64,000 bases of DNA from Ceratorhiza oryzae-sativae. Its lineage: Eukaryota; Basidiomycota; Agaricomycetes; Cantharellales; Ceratobasidiaceae. The notes beneath the pieces are model-generated. The model was not told the DNA's origin. It did not search any database and worked only from the letters and a program-made list of their open reading frames with translations. A program made the position numbers and the translations under genes. Positions within the stretch are counted from its first letter, which is position 1, and every line of letters starts with the position of its first letter. Positions 12,811-24,277 of this stretch are shown here, one piece after another. The DNA is taken from positions 1,364,001-1,428,000 of the forward strand of contig JARWMV010000237.1 in the NCBI GenBank assembly GCA_030998015.1. The letters are read 5' to 3'.

Positions 12811-13825
12811 GGGGAGAACTATAGGGTCGAGTGTGCTCAAGTTGGCCGACGAGATGTATGTGTACCAGTTCAGTGAATGAAAGTGTAAATTTGTGAATTG
12901 CGTGTTGTTGTCAATACCGGGGTCGTGAATGGGGGCCCATGCAGTTTCCTCATTGGCCTAGCTGGGGACCCCAACTGCGACTGGTTTGGATAGCTGTACC
13001 CAGATCGACCAAATGCGCTCGGCCTTATCGTTAGTACGGTAGAATTCTGCTTGATGCTCGTTGATGGGCATTAAGCGAGCGCCTACTTCGCAATGGATGC
13101 ATGCAGCTTTTGGGTCAGCCAGCGATTTATCTGAGTGGTTCATTTTGTTCTCCCATACGTGTTTCTGTTTATCGCTGGCCAAGTTAAAGGTATGAAAATT
13201 GGAGAAATACCCCTCAAGTAGATTAATTGCTGCTCTGCCTGCGATTGCAAAATTACGATTATAATGAGCACCAGTGAAGAACCTAGAGTGGGCGAGTGGC
13301 TTGACGCTTCAAGACATGGCTATGACCAAAGGGCAATGAAGCAGCAATTGACATCATCGCAGGAGAGGCTGTGCGCAAGCCGGTGCTCAGTTAAACTTGC
13401 ACACTTAGCTTATGCAGACGTGGCGGGCACGGAAAAGGGTAATGGTATCATATAGTATGTGTACATTAATAGTGGCAGGACCGGCTTGAGGGGAGCGGGG
13501 GAGCCGGGAGCCGTGCCGAAGGCAGGGAAACGAGGGCAGTGGGAGTACTTTGTATATGGCCACATGCTCGAGGCAGGTCGAAGCGGCTTATGGAGATAAA
13601 GAGAGGGAGAGAAAGAGAGAGGGAGAGAGATGAGTGGGCAGGCGCTTCGCACCAGCCTCTGTGTGCGATAGGTCACGTGGTAATTCACACGGATAAGTAT
13701 TCGGTTTTGCAGGCTCCGGCGCGAATCAACGCGATCAAGCGCCCAGCGTGTAACACTGACGTCAGGCCTCGTTCCTGCATTCATCATGAAAGCTCGTCTT
13801 GGCGACATACACACGACCAACCACT
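12811..13825. other. intergenic with GA-rich microsatellite
   Basis: About 1 kb before the calcium uniporter gene. A purine (GAGAGG/GAAAGA) microsatellite lies at about 13600-13630. Other open frames here lack family motifs. A TGACGTCA-like half site (CTGACGTCAG) lies near 13757, upstream of the uniporter start. Confidence 0.45.
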
Positions 13826-15441
13826 ATGAGCGCAGGATCATGTCTCCGCTCGATTGTTTTACGCTCAACTAGACTCTCGAATTGTCTCACACTCAGTCAC
13901 AAGCGGTTCTTCAGCTGCTGTCCACCTCGATTTCAGCAAACGCCGAGCCCGCAATCCACAGCACTGCAGGAGAACTTATATGGCGGCCACTCTAGGTTTA
14001 TCGCTGAAGCAAAGAGAAATGAAAAATGGGCGGACGGCGTGGACAACTCGAAACGGGGCGGAGAGGAGGGTACTGGCGAGGAGGTCGAGGACTTGCCCGA
14101 GGGAGTGGGTATGTGTTAAACTGACTATGATGTCACGACGTTGCTGAACAGTACATAGGTCGCCTATCTCCAACATCTTCGCATCTTTTCAAGCTCATAG
14201 TCCCGATCCCAACTCCCGAGAAGTCCAAGCCGCCGCTCAGTACGTTTCAATCAAACCTAAAGCTGTGCCTTACCCTAACGGGATGATCCAACAGTGGTAT
14301 TCCTTCTGCATCCATCACAGCCGCTGTCGCACGTCTCCCGTCTAATCCAAGCCTCGCTCCCCTTGGAAAGGTCAAGCAACACCACCGTTGCGTTCAGATC
14401 CATTCCACACCGACCAACGTCAAAGGAGGTGGTATGGTCTGACTCGACAGACGTTGGTGATTTCGTGAAAGAAGCTGCTCAGGATCGGGAGTTTGCAATT
14501 ACTTTATCTTCCCGCACACCCAAACCTGCTCCTTCGTCCAAACAAGACGCTAGCCCCTCCCAGACCGACTCTAAGCTGGATGAGACTCAAGTGCGGATTC
14601 TGGTTCCATCCTTCAGGACTCGCACCCGTTTTCTCCGTCACCGACTCAAAAATATATCGACTGAATTGGAACAACTTGAAAAGATTAAACGTGAATGCGA
14701 TCATATTGCTCACCGGAGTGCAAGGAGACTTGCGCTTGGCGGATTCGCCATGCTTTTGGTCTATTTTGGGGTCGTTACGAGATTGACATTTTGGGACCTT
14801 GGATGGTAGGCTTACTTTTGGTGACACAAAATTTCGATGATTCATTGGGTAGTGATGCAGGGATATTATGGAACCTGTGACTCACCTGTCTGGGCTAACA
14901 TGGATTATTGCTAGTTATATGTGGTTCTTGTACCAGGGTATGTCCTTCCACATCTCCTTCACTCGATATTTCTCAACTAAACATTTTGTATCGAGGCCGG
15001 GAGGTATCATATTCAGCATTGCTGAAACAATCAGTTTCAACTCGCCGAGCAAAGCTTTATGAATCCAAGGGGCTCGATATTGACCAGTAGGTCGCATCTT
15101 GACCCGGATTTCTAATTCGACTAATAGTATGCTAGATGGGCGGATCTTGTTTCCGAGGAGAAGCAACTTCGCAGAGAAATTTACAAGATTGCTGGTATGT
15201 GCCTTGCCTCGTTTCTATACCTATTATCAATCTGGTCGTAGATGATTACAATATCAAATGGGATGGCACACCCGATGGAAAGTTTGCAGTCCCCGATGCT
15301 GTCAACACTACTCCATCCAAGCAGAAAAGCACGGAAAAGGGAGAGGGTCCGATGACACCTTCAGAGCGAATGGAGAAGCAGAGGGAATATGATGAGAAGG
15401 CTGACCTCAAGAGGGATGACGGAAAGCAGGACGAAAAGTAA
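13826..15441 (+). CDS. MCU: mitochondrial calcium uniporter pore subunit (MCU)
   Basis: Seven exons (13826-14108, 14159-14239, 14295-14805, 14861-14937, 14996-15086, 15136-15194, 15242-15441) join to 1302 nt, or 433 aa. The N-terminus is Arg/Ser-rich without acidic residues, as in a mitochondrial presequence. The matrix N-terminal domain follows (LSPTSSHLFKLIVPIP). A coiled-coil stretch (about residues 240-265) precedes TM1 (LGGFAMLLVYFGVVTRLTF). The selectivity filter WDIMEP carries DIME at residues 293-296. TM2 is LTWIIASYMWFLYQG, followed by the REVSYSALLK segment and a second coiled coil. The C-terminal tail is charged. MCU conducts Ca2+ across the inner mitochondrial membrane. An intact DIME and both helices argue for a working pore. 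No MICU1 or EMRE gene is in the window. Confidence 0.93.
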
Positions 15442-16152
15442 CTGACCATTTATTGGCATGCCATGTAATAGCACAGCGCATATCTGATCTTCTGGTGGCT
15501 GGAGAATAGAATAACTGCGCCTGATTGATGAAATTCGTGATACTGACATGACTTGCCCAGCCCCGAGTGCGGTCAGCTTGAATAGTTTTGCAACTGGAGG
15601 GTTGTGTTTATGAATATGTCCCCCCCCCCCCAGCATGTGGGGAGCTGGCTATCATGCAGACATTGCCAGGGCAGAATGACCGTATGTCATCTAATTTTGT
15701 AGAAATCAAATGTATATATTGATAGAAATAAAACGGGTTAAAGAAAAGCGAGTGCGTAAAGTAAAGATGGGGTATGAGAGGGCGCGAGAGCGCCTTTATT
15801 TATACCCTAAGAATACCTGTCTCCTTACTGCGCATAAACTGCGCATATACATTGGACTCGGCTACATGACTCGATTCGTTCCAGTACATTCGAGTAAGTA
15901 CATGATTCTTCTACACTCCCCCTTACAGTAATTTTACATTGCGGTCATTCAGTATGATTTTCATTTTATTACTCGGATGGCTGATAGGAAGCGGGAATTT
16001 TCACTTGAATCGCCTCTGTCTAGATTGTACTTGCTTCACAAGAGGCCAATTTCATCGTGCAAAACTCGGCGAGAACCGGTTCATGATATGGACAAACGAA
16101 AGATACAGAGCACGTTGAAGCAATGACTCTTCGCAATCACTACATTGTTTTA
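15442..16152. other. intergenic, two convergent 3' ends; poly-C tract
   Basis: About 700 bp between the MCU stop and the stop of the FAD monooxygenase. It holds a poly-C tract near 15620. An AT-rich stretch with short tandem-like GAGAGGGCGCGAGAG lies near 15775. No gene was recognised. Confidence 0.45.
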
Positions 16153-17295
16153 TCAAGCCATCTTAGACGGACCCGGGGGTCCTGGTGTCTTCATGAATGC
16201 CTTCATGTTGTTCTCTGTACGGCCGCAAGCATCCTCTGCACGCTTGAACAAGGCTTCTTCCGACTCCCGAATCTTGACATCGATATCGCCCTCCTTCACT
16301 CCAGCAACAATTGCCTTGGAGAGTTCAAGCGCATCCCACATCGCGACATTCACACCCTCGCCGGCAAATGGGGTCATTAGATGTGCCGCATCACCTATAA
16401 GCGTAATTCCTGGACAAGCGTCCCACTTGTGACCAACCGGGAGCATGTACAGTGGCCAGTTGCGATCAATTTCTGGGTCAGCTAGACGAATAGCATCTTG
16501 CAGAACGGGGTCCCAATCTTCAAAATGTGATAATAGGGCCGGGAGGAGTGTGTCTCGTGATTCTTTTTTGAAGCGATCGATCCATGTTTCATCAACGTTC
16601 CCAAAGGCAACATAGACGTTGAGTGCCTGGTTGTGCTGACGCTGAATAATCAACCCCTTCTTGTCGCTAAAGGCGAACACCGAACCGGGTCCAACAAATT
16701 TATCGAGCTCGCCCTTGTCTTGGCGTGTAATATTGATATCGACCATGGAGACGCCAGAATAGAAGGGTTTCACCGGGCTCAGCAAAGAACGAACATGGGA
16801 CCAAGCTCCGTCAGCTCCAACAACCAAATCAAACCCCCTCTCGACTCTACCATTCTTGAAGTGCAAGTCATAGAGGCGAGGATTCTCGGTTTGTGGCTGG
16901 ATAAAATCGAGTGTATGGTTCCATTGAACGACGCCATCACCGAACGATTGGAGATATATCTCGCGCAGGATCTTGCGGTCAATCTCGGGCTTGGCATCTG
17001 GATCCCGCTCGTCCTTTGGGTGCTCTTGGAAGAGTATATCGCGATTCTTGGTAATAAATTTGACCTCTTGACCATCGTAGCGAGCGTGTTTCTGAAACTG
17101 ATCCCAGAGCCCAGAATCGCGGACAGCTTGCTGACCGGAACCATCATGAAGGTCAAGACTGCCGCCTTGAGCACGGGACGTGGGGGAGGATTCGCGCTCG
17201 TAGATTACGGGATCGATCGAATTTATGACTAAAAGCCGAGCGAGAGTGAGTCCGGCCGGTCCGGCACCAATGATGGCGATGCGAGGTTGAGACAT
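16153..17295 (-). CDS. FAD-dependent monooxygenase, TetX-like (group A), intronless
   Basis: A single uninterrupted 380-aa frame starts at 17295. Residues 10-15 form the dinucleotide-binding GAGPAG of an N-terminal Rossmann fold, followed by an acidic/Arg pair (ERESSPTSRAQG). GADGAWS is the DG motif near residue 160. GDAAHLMTPFAGEGVN is the GD motif near residue 300, which contacts the FAD ribityl chain. Length and motif spacing fit the p-hydroxybenzoate-hydroxylase fold, and the SLDLHDGSG block resembles TetX-type flavoproteins. The reaction would be NAD(P)H- and O2-dependent hydroxylation of an unknown small molecule. There is no transmembrane tail. Every other long gene in the window has introns, so the absence here suggests transfer from bacteria or a retrocopy. 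A TATATA stretch lies about 70 bp upstream (near 17365 on the minus strand). Confidence 0.88.
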   Translation of the reverse strand: MSQPRIAIIGAGPAGLTLARLLVINSIDPVIYERESSPTSRAQGGSLDLHDGSGQQAVRDSGLWDQFQKHARYDGQEVKFITKNRDILFQEHPKDERDPDAKPEIDRKILREIYLQSFGDGVVQWNHTLDFIQPQTENPRLYDLHFKNGRVERGFDLVVGADGAWSHVRSLLSPVKPFYSGVSMVDINITRQDKGELDKFVGPGSVFAFSDKKGLIIQRQHNQALNVYVAFGNVDETWIDRFKKESRDTLLPALLSHFEDWDPVLQDAIRLADPEIDRNWPLYMLPVGHKWDACPGITLIGDAAHLMTPFAGEGVNVAMWDALELSKAIVAGVKEGDIDVKIRESEEALFKRAEDACGRTENNMKAFMKTPGPPGPSKMA

Positions 17296-18586
17296 GTGAT
17301 CAAGGAGAGGGTGGCAGGGGAGTAGAATTTCGAGATTTGGGCATTGTAATCGAATGGAGCTCTAGTATATAAATGCCAAGGTGGCACCAGGTTTGAGCAT
17401 CATCGATGACGATTGGCGATTCCAGGAGCCCGCAGTCCCCGCGGGAGTGCTGGATCGCAGGCACCAGTAAGATAGCCAAGCTGATGGTGACTCTTTTCGG
17501 GGCTTCAAACAATAGCTCATGCCATAATCGATGGTCAAGAATGGTAAGAGTAACTATCGCAGCCATATAAGATGTTGCAGAGGGTTGTTTTTGGGGTTAG
17601 ACGACGAAGTATGGTATGGAGTTCAAAGCCAGATTGTCATGCCATGTTCTGATGGCGCTAGCAACGCCAGCCCCGGAATGTCCGAGCAGAGCTGATAGGG
17701 TTTTCTTGAAGGAGTTCATGAAGTTAGTTATGACGGAGGTCGTGGTTGGGGTTGAAGCCCACGGTCTGAATCCATTGCAAATTGCTCAGGCGACAACTGC
17801 TTTAATCACCGCATCCACGAGAATAAGGCATGGACGTGTACATTAGTGGAGTTCATATACGTCACTGTGTCTTTATGGTCAGCCTATTGAGTGTTCGGCT
17901 GAATGAACCTACGGCACATTTAATATTGTTGTTTGGTTCGGGCTTAGTATGTATTGGGTGACGCAATTATTCACCCTAATATCTTCAAAGCGACCAGACA
18001 GTTCCTCACCCAACGTGTGATTATTAAACCTTCATACGTAATGACTTCGTGGGGTTTATATGTGGTTGAATCCTAGGATACCATTTTAGGTCTGCCTTGT
18101 CCTCTAGTGTGGGGGAATGCTCGCATATATGCGACACAGACGCCTCAAACCTTCAAGAAACGTCTGGATGAATCGATGAGTTATGGTCACTAACGCTATC
18201 CAAGTCGTTTCATCCGAGACCCAGAAACCAAAAGGATGCTCGAAGGAATTCTCAATGGCACATAAAGTTGTCCAATTCAATAGATTCATCGGTCACCTGT
18301 CCTGGATCACGCACATAATCCCAAACACCCACGTCACATGTAACTGAGCCTAATGGAGGATGTAAAGTACGATAAATTAATCAACAATCTCCCCATCTTA
18401 ATGAATAAATTCACGTAATGAGAATTATATTCAGGGGGTTTCGCTACAATACCAAGGGAAAAGCATACTTTCATTCCAACCAAGCGGTTTCCTCCGATCA
18501 TCTAGCCAGCATATTCTGCACGCGAAGACCCAGGAATAGCCGAAAGACGGCAAGGAAGTCTGGAAACAATCGATGTCGTGCTTAAG
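17296..18586. other. intergenic, no gene supported
   Basis: About 1.3 kb upstream of the monooxygenase. Short open frames on both strands (for example plus 17616-17846) show no recognised motif. AT-rich DNA with several TATA-like runs occurs near 18050-18440. I see no repeat ends. Confidence 0.4.
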
Positions 18587-18960
18587 TCACTGATAATAGT
18601 AGGCGTTTTTTCGTGCACAACCCGAACCAACGTCATCCGTTCGCTGGGTTGATTGAAGGCTAAACATCACTGTCTCTTTCGTGTTCGTCGTCAACACCAA
18701 ATGCGTGGCTCTGGGCCTTTTGCAAATATTTGAAGCACCAGATGTCACTACCCTTAAAGTTCGCAACCGGCAATTGTGGGCCATGCGTAACGTCGAATGT
18801 CCTGACGAATGGTCGCTGTGTATCCAAGATATCCAATGGCTTGGAGGATGAAGTAGCTTTATCCATCGCGTAGAGTCTTCTCCCCACTCTTCCCCTACGT
18901 AAGACAACTCCCACTGACGGACATCATAGCGCTTAAGCGACGCCAGCAGTTCTCGTCTAC
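18587..18960 (-). pseudogene. relic of an F-box-like family gene
   Basis: On the minus strand a frame gives LASLKRYDVRQWELS followed by GEEWGEDSTRWIKL. This matches the LEWGEDATRWVQLPY block of the F-box-like paralogues at 47017 and 50969. In the adjacent frame, LDILDTQRPFVRTFDV corresponds to their LDFNTASVRRFKK block. The homologous parts sit in different frames and the rest of the gene is not found, so I read it as a frameshifted fragment. An unrecognised intron could also explain the frame change. Confidence 0.4.
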
Positions 18961-19529
18961 TCCAGTGTTAGTGGTTGCTCGATACTTGGAGTCGATTCGT
19001 TGTCAGTTCAATTTGAAGGTGTAAGCTAGTAGTGTCGCGAACTGGCCTGGATTAGCTATGGCAAGTCTAATGTTAAGTCAGCATGAATGAAACACCTGTT
19101 TGTTCTATCAATATACAGCCGAAAACCGAAGAATGTCGCCATGCTCGCAGAAGTGTATTATAGAGATTGTCAGCTCCTTGGATATCCTTATGAAGCGAGC
19201 CGGCCCAGGTGGCGACATTGAAAGCATTCAAAATATTTCTTTGTAAAAGAGTATTGAGCCAATATTGGGGGTAAATAGCCTGGATGACCAACTCAAGAAT
19301 CTGCCAGGGCTTTTGAGTTAATATTCGGCTTGAAGGTTGGGTGGTTCTCGTCTCGCGCCAGCCCCACTCAACGAATAGCCTGTGGTTGTCACAGCGAAAC
19401 AGGGATTGCTTATCTAAGTCGCCTCTGAGCTCATTGTCATGCTAAACACCAATCTGTCAAATAAATATTATGAAAAACCGATCAAAGTTCATTACATCAA
19501 ATTCAGACCCGTCTAAGCCGCCCTTGGGA
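18961..19529. other. intergenic, nothing firm
   Basis: A minus-strand frame at 19073-19291 encodes a hydrophobic, W/Y-rich peptide (QYWLNTLLQRNILNAFNV...). It has no recognised family and may be more of the F-box relic upstream. No other feature was seen. Confidence 0.3.
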
Positions 19530-22063
19530 TTAGTTGTCCTTCTTAGCAATAATCTCATTGAATATCCTCCCCACCCATGAATCCTCATATATTGACCTTC
19601 CACCTTCATCCCTAATGACTTCCGTCTGTGTCGCGCTCCTCAACACTTTCTGCGCCATCGCAAAGAGCCCCTTGGCAGCCGCCTGCTCATTCTTTTTCTC
19701 CTGTTTCGCCACTAAGCTATCATCCCGCTTCGGGGGTGAACCGGGCGTAAATGGCCACGTCTGCCGAATCTCCTCCTCTAAAGGCAAGAGTGGACAGAAC
19801 CGGTCTGGGTGATCCCGAATCCAATCGTTCGCTTGGGGCGTACGGTATTCTTGCTCTTTCACGGAAGGATGCATTAGCTCGTAGGTAGCCGGATCAGTCG
19901 ATGGTCTGCGAGGGGCTTGCCCAGCGAGTTTAAATATACCCATTTGAGAGGTATGGGGTAGCTGAGCACCCCATGGCGCAACTGGCCGCGGAAGTGACTT
20001 GACGTATTTGAAATCGATAGAGAGTATATCTTCGATATTTGCCTATCATTTCCGTTAACCCCTGATATATTGGTTCTCGGGTCGTGTATTGAGGTCTACT
20101 CACGAGCATCCAAATCAACGCTACATCCGAAAGGTCGTGATCATGCCATCCTCCTCCAACCTTTTCAGCCATGAGAATGCGATCAGCACACTATCGAATC
20201 TGCACTTACGTCTGTGTGCTGTCCAGCAAACCAGACCTGTGGAGTGTTCAATTAGCGCATACAAGCAACAGTATGCCGTAAACATACGCACTTGTCTCAA
20301 CTGCTGGCCACGCTCCTTGCCAATCTTGGTCTGGTAAAACTTGGTTACTTGCTAGCGAAGAGATGAACATAGTTTTTGACATAAATTCCCAATATGACTC
20401 ACAAAATCTTCTCGATCTTCGTTCAACGACATGGCATGCATCGCGCGCTCAATATGAGGACCAAGCACATTATCCGGAAAATCGAAGAGCTGGTGCATCT
20501 TGGCCGAGTTTCGAGTAATTACAGTAGGTAAGCCTAAACCTTTGAAGATAGCCAATCAGCAGCAATTGGTACCCACGTGCATCGGCGTATAGACTTACTC
20601 CCAACCGTATCCCAGACGCCTATGCATCTGTGATGAGAAACGTGTCAGGGACACCAGTATCATGAACCCCACAATGACCGAGACACACTTTATCGTAAAC
20701 TTTTCATGATTGACATCCGCCCGCCTTCGGCCATCATCACAGATTTCCTTGAATGGCGCCAGTACGGCTTCATATCGCTTGTTTTCTGCAAAAACTCAGT
20801 ATCGTACCCGAGGAACGTGCGAGTTACAACGTACCAGCTTCATCCTTGGCTTTATTTTTCTTTTGCAGTGCGATGAAAATGTCGGCAAACGAGTCCATGG
20901 CTGTGCGGTCTAGTATCCCAATATATCCCTGTACATGGCACGTTGGCCCAGATTGCAAGTCAAGCGAAACCCCACTTACAATGAACGCGGCTACCATTCG
21001 AGCCGTGTAGGCGCCCCTTGAGAATCCAAATAGAAACACCTAGTCACAGCAATATCAGACTGTGCAACAATAATTGATTTAAAACCCACCTCGTCACCTG
21101 GCGCGTAATTGCTTTAGAGAAAAGGGGTCAGAGGGTGCAAATATCGCAGCGTGTTTGAATTAGACCTACTGGGCAATGAAAGCGTATGCTTCTTGCACTT
21201 TCTCGGCTACACCCAACCCATACTCAGTACAATAGTACAATAAGACCAGACCCCCACTTACCCAGGGAAGCGCCAGTAGTTCCATCCACATATCGAGAAT
21301 ACACATTCTGTTCGCTTCCAATTCCCGCCTGGTATAACACAATCTGGGGTATAGGTGGATCGCTAAGGTCATGGTTAGTTCGCAGAGATCTCGGTAGCCA
21401 ACATGCTCGCTCACTATCGTTCATCATCATGGTTCAAACACCTCGCCAACTTCAACACGTTTGAATACATCCACGTCTGACTCCGAATAATCCCATCTTG
21501 CCACGTCCCATCGCAGCAGACAATAATCCTCTTGGGTGTCCTCCGCGCACGGTGCTGACTTCCGTGCTCAAGAGCCTTGGGCGCCGTCATCTGCCGGCTC
21601 GCCGCGATCTCGGACTGGCGACGAAGGCGAGGTGGCGCCGAATCGGTCGAGACAAACGAATCCATTCCGAATGTGTAGCTAGGATCGTGCATTGTAGCTG
21701 TGGGTGATTCGTCGACTTTGGGTATGGTGCTCGCTCCGGAGCCCGATAACTCCATAGAAATAATGCTGCCGACACCACCGACGTCGTCGACACTATCCTC
21801 GGTCAGGGGAAAGCTATCTTGAGATGTAGGATAGTGGCCTGGTGGATGGCCATAGGCATGGATAAGAGGCGTTTTTGACGGAGCATTTTCGTCGCTCAAT
21901 ACCGCCAGAGCGCCTCGCGGAGTCTGCTCGGGATTAAATGAATATTACGTTTACCTCGATTAAAGGAAAAACTCACCCTCTCGGGCGACTCGGATGAAGA
22001 GTTAGACAATTCCCGTCCAAGATTAGATGTGGGAGTGGAGTTTGGCGTGGAAGGTGTGGTCAT
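19530..22063 (-). CDS. DUF2235 alpha/beta-hydrolase (T6SS Tle1-like phospholipase domain)
   Basis: Exon 1 starts at ATG 22063 (TTPSTPNSTPTSNLGRELS) and splices to TPRGALAVLSDENAPSK. A Ser/Pro-rich N-terminus of about 140 residues precedes the domain start RRTPKRIIVCCDGTWQDG, the hallmark of DUF2235. The nucleophile elbow is FLFGFSRGAYTARMVAAFI (near 21030-20975), the Asp strand is CIGVWDTVG (near 20610) and the His motif is VWFAGQHTDVGGGWHDHDLSDVALIWML (near 20130). These three give a Ser-Asp-His triad. The C-terminal 137-residue exon ends at 19530. Several short introns interrupt the frame. Bacterial Tle1 relatives are phospholipases; the substrate of fungal members is largely unknown. No signal peptide or membrane helix was seen. 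Confidence 0.88.
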
Positions 22064-22293
22064 ATCTGAGCGGAGGGTAAATTGTGAACACTTGGTGGCT
22101 CAGTCTTCCTATTTATATGCTCGTTTCCCTCACTACGCCCAATTTGGCAATCGACATCATATTGTGCTTCCCACGTGATAAATTGAGCGGCTAAGTAGGC
22201 AATTCAAAAAAAAAAACGCTCAGAAAATGACATGGGTTGGACCATAGCGACGATGCTACACAAAAGCACAATACTGGAGCAACTGAATCGAGG

Positions 22294-24277
22294 CTACTTT
22301 TTTTGCTGGACAACACCGACTGGGCGACGTGCTTCATGTGCTATTCGCAACAGCTCGTCCATGTCCAGTGGCCCCTTGAAGTTTCTTCGCCCAGACGTGA
22401 TCCACGTTATGATCGAAACAAGCTAACGTATCAGGCAACGTCATCAACATTCCTAATCTCGAGAACCATCCCGTAATGACTCAACCTACCGCAATGATTC
22501 CGAAGACTACAATGGTATAATTCATGTTTGCCGGAGTTACCGGCAACTCGGGCGGGAAAAGGAAGAAAACAGTCGTGAGCACCGCAAATGCGAGCCCGAG
22601 GATATTTGCAATCAGCCCTCCAATTTGCCCTAGTGTAAAAGTCGGTGGAGATAGCAAATCCGGTGGATGGAGTAGGTGGCGGCCGCGAAATAGGAGTAAT
22701 GCCACTATACGGCTGCTTTAGACTTGGTCAACGTTGACAATACAAAAAAACCAACCGGGAATGCTGTACGAAATATTCAGTGCAACCACGCTTGAGCTCA
22801 GAATAGCGTTCAAGGCGGAGCTCGAGCCAAGGTAAATGCACCCGAATATCACGCAAAGCGTGGTCGTGAGCACAAGGGAAGCCAGCGGCACACGGAACCT
22901 CGAATTGATGTGCGCGAAAACTCGAGAGAACGGCAACCCATTGTCACGAGCAAAGGCGTGAGTCATTCGGGATGCTCCGGTCATGATCCCTGTTCAACCA
23001 AAGGCATTTGGCTCCCAAATATTGCCAATAAATTGAATTAAGCGTACCTTGTCCAGCAAAAGCCATGCTCAACACAGGGAACATGAGCAAGCATACCGCT
23101 CCTACTCGACTCCTCGTGGCTTGATACAGTATTTCCAGCAATGCGCCAGCGGGCGAGGAGATCACTGCATTGATGTCCGTCAAGCAGAATAGCAGCACGA
23201 TCAGGAATGCAAAGCTGCTCGTTGCGCCGATCAAAACCGCCAAAACCATCGCACGGGGAGCATGAATATGTGGGTCGGGCATCTCCTCTACAATGTGGCT
23301 CACACTATATATGGATTAGTATCTTTTATGAAGCGCCGATAATAAAGAACTCACGCGTCAAAGCCTGTCAAGCCAAAAGCGCTTTGCAACAATCCCAAAA
23401 TCCATGCAACTCCGTTATTCCACCCAGTTTCGTTGACGAATCCACCAAACACAAATCGACCACTCTCATAATTTGGACTCGCGCATGCCAAGCATGTTAT
23501 GCAAATCACAACCATTCCGGTAATCGACCATGTAAGCGCAGCACGATTGATAATCGGCAAGAGCCGGACGCCGAACGTGTTGATAAAGAACGCACCCAGC
23601 ATCCACGCTTCGAAGATAAGAAAAATGTGCCACCGTTGGACTCCATAGTTGGGATGGAGGAGAGCGATAATGCCGGTGATTAATGAACCACTAAAGATTG
23701 GAAATGCATGGTAAATCACCGTGGTCGCCAGTTAGAATGCAAGACCTACGCAAGACTCCCAGCTGTGGCCACCAATGCCCACCAGCCGGTGACCGCAAAC
23801 CAACCACAAATCCAAGAGATGAGCGGTGCCCATTCTGGAGGAGACAATACAGCACTCCAATGATAAGGCCCTCCGGAGGTAGGATAGATATGGCCTAAAA
23901 TTAAAATGCCGGTCAGCACCGGAGGACAATTATTTATAGTAAGGATCCTACAAATCTCGGCTAAGCTTGCACTCAAACATAGGGCCCCGATAGCGCTAAC
24001 TAGCAATCCCCAAAGCATAGCAACTGGCCCACCGGATGGGAGAACAATATTCAACGACGCAGCCATGGCAGTCCATGACTACCATTATATGATGTCAGTA
24101 TCAGTATTGTGAACGCCAGCCAAAACTCACGTTCAAAATGGCGAACGCCAACCCGATGATGCTAAAAAAAGAAAATTGGCGTTCCATCTGGCCATCCTTT
24201 TCTCCTCCCAACACACTTGGCGATGGCGGAACAGGTACCACCGACCCATTCGCTTGGTCTTTCTCTCTGGGCTTCAT
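22294..24277 (-). CDS. APC-family amino-acid/GABA permease (UGA4-like)
   Basis: It starts at 24277 (MKPREKDQANG..., cytosolic tail), then ERQFSFFSIIGLAFAILN as TM1. Further exons give VLPSGGPVAMLWGLLVSAIG (TM2), YPTSGGPYHWSAVLSPPEWA (consensus of fungal choline/GABA permeases), IFEAWMLGAFFINTFGVRLLP, GFVNETGWNNGVAWILGLLQSAFGLTGFDA|VSHIVEEMPDPH, and ASRMTHAFARDNGLPFS before the last helices. The C-terminal exon (about 22410-22294) gives ITSGRRNFKGPLDMDELL and ends VQQKK-stop. About twelve helices are expected. The family imports amino acids, GABA or choline by proton symport at the plasma or vacuolar membrane. Substrate cannot be told from sequence. It lies head-to-tail with the DUF2235 gene, 230 bp apart. 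Confidence 0.9.

Noticed and set aside
13410..13820. 136-aa minus-strand frame before MCU
   Set aside because: Overlaps a GA microsatellite and the promoter; composition is repeat-like and no family motif is present.
16633..17232. 199-aa plus-strand frame opposite the FAD monooxygenase
   Set aside because: Antisense shadow; the minus strand carries intact flavoprotein motifs.
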